A program made the position numbers and the translations under genes. Source: Flavipsychrobacter stenotrophus (GTDB taxonomy: Bacteria; Bacteroidota; Bacteroidia; Chitinophagales; Chitinophagaceae). Taken from it: DNA of 9,123 bases. This document shows, piece after piece, positions 6,116 through 9,123 of this stretch. Under the pieces are notes generated by a model. It made no database searches. It worked only from the letters and a program-made list of their open reading frames with translations, and was not told the origin of the DNA. Within the stretch, counting starts at the first letter, position 1; every line of letters begins with the position of its first letter. The stretch covers positions 1 through 9,123 of the forward strand of contig CANBQQ010000097.1 of assembly GCA_947371715.1 (NCBI GenBank). The letters are read 5' to 3'.

Positions 6116-6123
6116 TCTTTTGA
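6091..6123. terminator. Long hairpin between convergent genes, likely bidirectional terminator
   Basis: TCAAAAGATC (6091-6100) is perfectly complementary to GATCTTTTGA (6114-6123). Inside, after one T-T mismatch, TGTCA (6102-6106) pairs with TGACA (6108-6112), giving a nearly continuous 33-base palindrome. It covers the end and stop codon (6113-6115) of the methyltransferase gene. A CTTTT run within the descending arm, on either strand, fits a bidirectional terminator, although the stem is AT-rich. Confidence 0.55.
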
Positions 6124-6136
6124 ACTGCTTGCAGAT

Positions 6137-7078
6137 TTAATCGTCGAAATTTAGCCGTTCCCGTTCTATTACCAACGGGCGCTTTCTTACCTGTGTATTA
6201 ATGGCGCCTATGTACTCGCCAATAATACCAATGAAGAACAGCTGCACAGAGGAAAAGAAGAAGACGCCTATAACCAATGGTGCCAGACCTACCTCAAACC
6301 AGTTCCAGAAAATGAGCTTGTAGATAAGATAACCAACCCCCATCAACAGGCTGATGATGGCCGAGAAAAAGCCTATAAAGGCCGAGATGCGGAGCGGTAA
6401 TTTTGAGTGATTGGTGAAGCCCAGCATGGCCACATCATACAGCCTGAAAAAATTAGAACTAGTCTTTCCTGCAAAACGATCGGGCTGCACATAAGGTATC
6501 TCATACCTTCTGAAGCCCAGTTCAGATACCAGGCCTCTCAGGTAGGGATACTGATCATCAAGTCCACGAACTATTTTAATAAATTTTTGATCGTATAATC
6601 CGAATCCTGTGAAGTTCTTTATGGTTGGCTCTCCGTCGGAAGCGCTGGCCAGTATCTTATAGAAGAAGGACCTTATTGCGAACATTACCGGGTTTTCCTT
6701 GCTTTGCTCTTTGATACCTATGACTATCTTATAACCTTCTTCCCACTTTTCAAGAAATTTCGGGATCATTTCAGGCGGCTCCTGAAAGTCTGATACCATG
6801 TATATGACGGCATCGCCATAACATTGTATCAATCCGTGAAAAGGGGAACGTATCCAACCGAAATTGCGCTCATTAAGTATAACTTTTACGTGTTTATTTA
6901 CTGAAGCAATTTCACGTAATATCTCCGGTGTTTTGTCAACAGAACAATTGTCTATTAAAACGTGTTCGTATGTGTATTGGGGTAGATCGTCAAATATTTT
7001 ACCGATAGCTTCAACCAGTAAAGCAACATTGCCTTCCTCGTTATAGCATGGTGTAATAACTGAAATGTGTTTTTTCAT
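6137..7078 (-). CDS. Membrane-anchored family 2 glycosyltransferase (GtrB/DPM1-like)
   Basis: This enzyme transfers a sugar from a nucleotide sugar, probably to a polyprenyl phosphate or a lipid-linked acceptor at the cytoplasmic face of the inner membrane. The GT-A fold is marked by TPCYNEEGN (9-17), the nucleotide-binding IDNCSVDKT (42-50, Asp43), and SDFQEPPE (96-103), where Asp97 and the QxPPE pattern replace the usual DLQDPPE. A GKTSSNFFRL segment (204-213) matches the acceptor-loop region of the family. Two C-terminal transmembrane helices at about 232-256 and 264-290 are typical of polyprenyl-phosphate glycosyltransferases, and the 313-residue length is normal. The ATG follows an AT-rich region shared divergently with the SDR gene. 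No good -7 box is evident on this strand. Sugar specificity is unknown. Confidence 0.9.
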   Translation of the reverse strand: MKKHISVITPCYNEEGNVALLVEAIGKIFDDLPQYTYEHVLIDNCSVDKTPEILREIASVNKHVKVILNERNFGWIRSPFHGLIQCYGDAVIYMVSDFQEPPEMIPKFLEKWEEGYKIVIGIKEQSKENPVMFAIRSFFYKILASASDGEPTIKNFTGFGLYDQKFIKIVRGLDDQYPYLRGLVSELGFRRYEIPYVQPDRFAGKTSSNFFRLYDVAMLGFTNHSKLPLRISAFIGFFSAIISLLMGVGYLIYKLIFWNWFEVGLAPLVIGVFFFSSVQLFFIGIIGEYIGAINTQVRKRPLVIERERLNFDD

Positions 7079-7227
7079 AAGTATTTTATTATCAGTTCTA
7101 TCCCAAACAATAATGCCCGAAAATAGTATATTTTATAGTTATTTGCTAATAAGATGCATTACTACGGGTGATATAATAAACCCTTAATAAGCGCTACATT
7201 TATACTTGAATTTAAATTTACAGTGCC
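7079..7227. other. Divergent intergenic region between GT2 and SDR genes
   Basis: This 149-base AT-rich stretch must hold the promoters of both divergent genes. On the plus strand TATACTTG (7201-7208) is a one-mismatch -7 box for the SDR gene. On the minus strand the best candidate is TATTTTCG (complement of 7118-7125), a weak match. A 10-base A/T palindrome, AATTTAAATT, lies at 7209-7218. I see no tRNA end, attachment site or strong hairpin here. Confidence 0.45.
7201..7208 (+). promoter_or_regulatory. Probable -7 box (TATACTTG) of the SDR gene
   Basis: This is TAnnTTTG with one mismatch, 19 bases upstream of the TTG start codon at 7228, leaving a leader of roughly 15 bases. No convincing -33 partner is seen. 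Confidence 0.35.
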
Positions 7228-8268
7228 TTGAACGTAATAATAAAAGAAGACATTGATCTCATTATTTCCCGGTTTCAAAAGTGGGATAAATTTGCAGGTA
7301 AGACTGTTCTCATCTCGGGCGCAAACGGTTTTTTACCTGCCTATCTTGTGGAGATGTTTATGGCGTTGGCTGATTCTTTTAATACCAAGGTGATCGCAAT
7401 AGTCAGGAACAAACAAAAGGCAGAAACCCGCTTTGCTCATTTATTATCGAGCTCCAATTTGAAGATCGTTGTGCAGGACGTGAGTGAGCATTTTGAGATA
7501 GAGGATAAGGTAGATTTTATCATTCATGCTGCCAGCCAGGCCAGCCCTAAATATTATGGAATTGATCCTGTAGGGACGCTGAGTGCTAATGTACTAGGAA
7601 CGATCAACCTGATGAAGATAGCAGTAAAGAATAATGTGGATTCATTTCTGTATTTCAGTTCCGGAGAGGTGTATGGGGAGGTGAGGGAAGATCAGATACC
7701 CATAAAGGAAGATACGTTTGGCTACCTGAATTGTGCGAATGTGAGAGCTTGTTATGGAGAAAGCAAGCGAATGGGGGAGAACATATGCGTGAGTTATCAC
7801 CATCAGTATGGTGTAAAGGCAAAGATCATCAGGCCATTTCATACATATGGTCCGGGAATGGCGCTTAATGATGGTCGTGTTTTTGCTGATCTGGTATCTA
7901 ACATTGTCAACAGGCAAGATATTGTGCTCCATAGCGATGGCAGCGCCATACGTCCGTTTTGCTACCTGAGAGATGCCACACTGGGCTTTCTTACTGTTTT
8001 GGTTGATGGCGTAGATGGGCAGGCATATAATGTAGGTAACCCGGGAGAGGAGCACAGTATTTTAGAACTATCAAATATCCTTGTGTCGTTATACCCGGAA
8101 TTAGGGTTGAAGGTTGTCGTTGACATACCCGCCAGCAGTAATGCCGGTTACATAAAGAGTCCTATTCACCGGAATTCCCCTGATATTAAAAAGGTAAGTC
8201 AGCTTGGTTGGTTGCCTGAAGTGACGGTGGAAGAAGGATTTAAAAGAACAATTGCCAGCTTTTTATAA
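7228..8268 (+). CDS. Extended SDR / NAD-dependent sugar-nucleotide epimerase-dehydratase
   Basis: This NAD(P)-dependent enzyme probably modifies a nucleotide-activated sugar (epimerase, 4,6-dehydratase, decarboxylase or reductase). A lead-in of about 25 residues precedes the Rossmann motif GANGFLP (31-37), in which the third glycine of GxxGxxG is Pro37. HAASQASP follows as the NAD-contacting strand, then SSGEVYGE (144-151) and the catalytic YGESK with Tyr176 and Lys180. PFHTYGPGM and the RPFCYLRDAT segment are typical of the sugar-binding half. The start is a TTG: an in-frame stop lies 15 bases upstream and the next ATG is at codon 43, inside the Rossmann fold, so TTG is the only sensible start. 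The gene converges on a ThDP enzyme, hinting at a joint pathway. The exact reaction cannot be told. Confidence 0.9.
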   Translation: MNVIIKEDIDLIISRFQKWDKFAGKTVLISGANGFLPAYLVEMFMALADSFNTKVIAIVRNKQKAETRFAHLLSSSNLKIVVQDVSEHFEIEDKVDFIIHAASQASPKYYGIDPVGTLSANVLGTINLMKIAVKNNVDSFLYFSSGEVYGEVREDQIPIKEDTFGYLNCANVRACYGESKRMGENICVSYHHQYGVKAKIIRPFHTYGPGMALNDGRVFADLVSNIVNRQDIVLHSDGSAIRPFCYLRDATLGFLTVLVDGVDGQAYNVGNPGEEHSILELSNILVSLYPELGLKVVVDIPASSNAGYIKSPIHRNSPDIKKVSQLGWLPEVTVEEGFKRTIASFL

Positions 8269-8285
8269 GTCCGGCAATTGTTCTT
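8244..8285. terminator. 13-bp perfect inverted repeat between convergent genes
   Basis: AAGAACAATTGCC (8244-8256) pairs perfectly with GGCAATTGTTCTT (8273-8285) across a 16-base loop. The left arm lies inside the last codons of the SDR gene. Read on the minus strand, the descending arm ends in TTCTTTT, as expected of an intrinsic terminator for the ThDP enzyme gene. On the plus strand it is followed by CATTA, so termination there may be weaker. Confidence 0.6.
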
Positions 8286-8295
8286 CATTAAGATA

Positions 8296-9123
8296 TTATG
8301 GTTGTATTTTTTTTGACTTAGGGTGCATTCCTGCCAGCATATTTTTTTCCATCGTTTCACGATCGAGGAATGGAGAAAGGTCTTCGAGTGGCGGCGAAAT
8401 AAGGGATCCGTCTTTTTGAACCGACAACCCTAGTTTTGGCACAAAGAACTGTTCGGGATCCATAAAAACTTCACAAATAGCTGCTGTTTTGCAATTCATG
8501 AATTCGTCTATCATAGTATCGCAGTCTTCCCAAGTTCTTATTTGCCATGATGGGAAATTGAACGCATATGCCACACGGCTAAAGTCGGGACATGATACTC
8601 CGGAATTCTTATCTACTCCTGCATACCTGCCCTGCGCCACGTTTTTCTGCGTGTGTTTGATCATCAGATAACCATCATTATTAAACACTATGATCTTAAT
8701 AGGTAAGTTATAGTGGGCAATTGTCTGTAGTTCCTGCAGGTTCAGCATCATGCCGCCATCGCAATTAAGGCATAATACTTCGCCCATGTTTGTTGCGAAA
8801 GATGCGCCAATAGCAGCGGGAAGTCCATACCCCATTTCGCCAAGACCGGTTGAGGTCATAAAGCGTTGCCCGGGCTTTATTTTCAATACCTGATGACCAC
8901 TTAATAGTGCTGTGCCCATGTCGGTTACTACTATCTGGTCCGGCTTAAAATGATCGTTAAGCCGTTGCATAAATCGGTATGAATTGATAAAGCCATTGGT
9001 GTCTGCATGCTCTTTATCTACCCAAGGGAAATCGGCCTTGTATTTATTGCATCTGTTGATCCAGTTTGTGTAGATACCGGACTGTATAGGTGTAGTATTT
9101 ATTGATTGTAAGAGCTCAGATAT
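8296..9123 (-). CDS. Acetolactate-synthase-like ThDP enzyme, 5' end outside window
   Basis: This is the C-terminal thiamine-diphosphate-binding part of an acetolactate synthase-like enzyme. The frame stays open from the Met codon at 8968-8970 to the window edge (51 more codons), and that stretch reads as family sequence (WVDKEHADTNGFINSYRFMQ), so the ATG at 8970 is internal. The family is about 550-600 residues; 275 are present. The cofactor motif has Asp (codon 8758-8760) in NCDGG, where Cys replaces the first Gly of GDG, followed about 26 residues later by NNDGY. Upstream lies TSTGLGEMGYGLPAAIGAS. A C-terminal tail beyond the ThDP fold (SPFLDRETMEKNM) also occurs, as I recall, in homologues from polysaccharide clusters. 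Beside the SDR gene, a role like YerE, which adds a two-carbon unit to a keto sugar, is plausible but unproven; an ordinary amino-acid role is less likely here. Confidence 0.87.
   Translation of the reverse strand: MSELLQSINTTPIQSGIYTNWINRCNKYKADFPWVDKEHADTNGFINSYRFMQRLNDHFKPDQIVVTDMGTALLSGHQVLKIKPGQRFMTSTGLGEMGYGLPAAIGASFATNMGEVLCLNCDGGMMLNLQELQTIAHYNLPIKIIVFNNDGYLMIKHTQKNVAQGRYAGVDKNSGVSCPDFSRVAYAFNFPSWQIRTWEDCDTMIDEFMNCKTAAICEVFMDPEQFFVPKLGLSVQKDGSLISPPLEDLSPFLDRETMEKNMLAGMHPKSKKIQP

Noticed and set aside
7642..8055. 137-residue open frame on the minus strand
   Set aside because: Antisense to the SDR catalytic region; no family features.
8296..8970. A complete 224-residue ThDP protein starting at the ATG at 8970
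   Set aside because: The frame is open upstream to the window edge and the upstream residues fit the family, so the gene is simply cut by the window.

Overview
The window most likely comes from a member of the Bacteroidota, plausibly near the Chitinophagaceae. The evidence is the repeated TAnnTTTG-type -7 promoter box just upstream of genes, the lack of Shine-Dalgarno sequences, and the general character of the proteins. The genus cannot be fixed from the sequence alone. There are eight protein-coding genes, the last cut by the window edge, and no intact RNA gene.

Layout. Positions 1-566 hold no gene but are dense in short repeats and hairpins: a GTGGCAG heptamer family in helical phase, a TCGGGCAT octamer family, and two clusters of GC-rich REP-like hairpins. 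Positions 567-2981 are a tight two-gene unit: a Y-family translesion DNA polymerase, then 12 bases later a PA0069/Rv2578c-type radical SAM protein related to spore photoproduct lyase. Both carry a sequence resembling the sliding-clamp-binding motif (QYGLF inside the polymerase, QLSLF as the last five residues of the radical SAM protein). I consider this the most interesting system in the window. Positions 3041-3331 encode a small DUF1330 protein behind a promoter overlapped by a 9-bp-arm palindrome. Positions 3437-5056 encode a CPA1-type Na+/H+ antiporter with an apparently very short leader.

Positions 5114-5159 hold a good -7 box followed by what looks like the 5' part of a tRNA-Leu gene with no anticodon or T arm behind it. 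It may mark a recombination junction. Immediately after it starts a group of sugar and surface-polymer genes in strictly alternating orientation: FkbM methyltransferase (+), membrane-anchored GT2 glycosyltransferase (-), extended SDR sugar-nucleotide enzyme (+), and an acetolactate-synthase-like ThDP enzyme (-, partial). Both convergent junctions carry long perfect inverted repeats overlapping the gene ends, probably bidirectional terminators.

How the genes work together. The first pair probably serves DNA damage tolerance and repair at the replication clamp. The last four probably build, transfer and decorate a cell-surface glycan. The SDR beside a ThDP enzyme suggests a modified, possibly two-carbon-branched, nucleotide sugar. 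DUF1330 and the antiporter look like stand-alone housekeeping or stress genes between the two groups.
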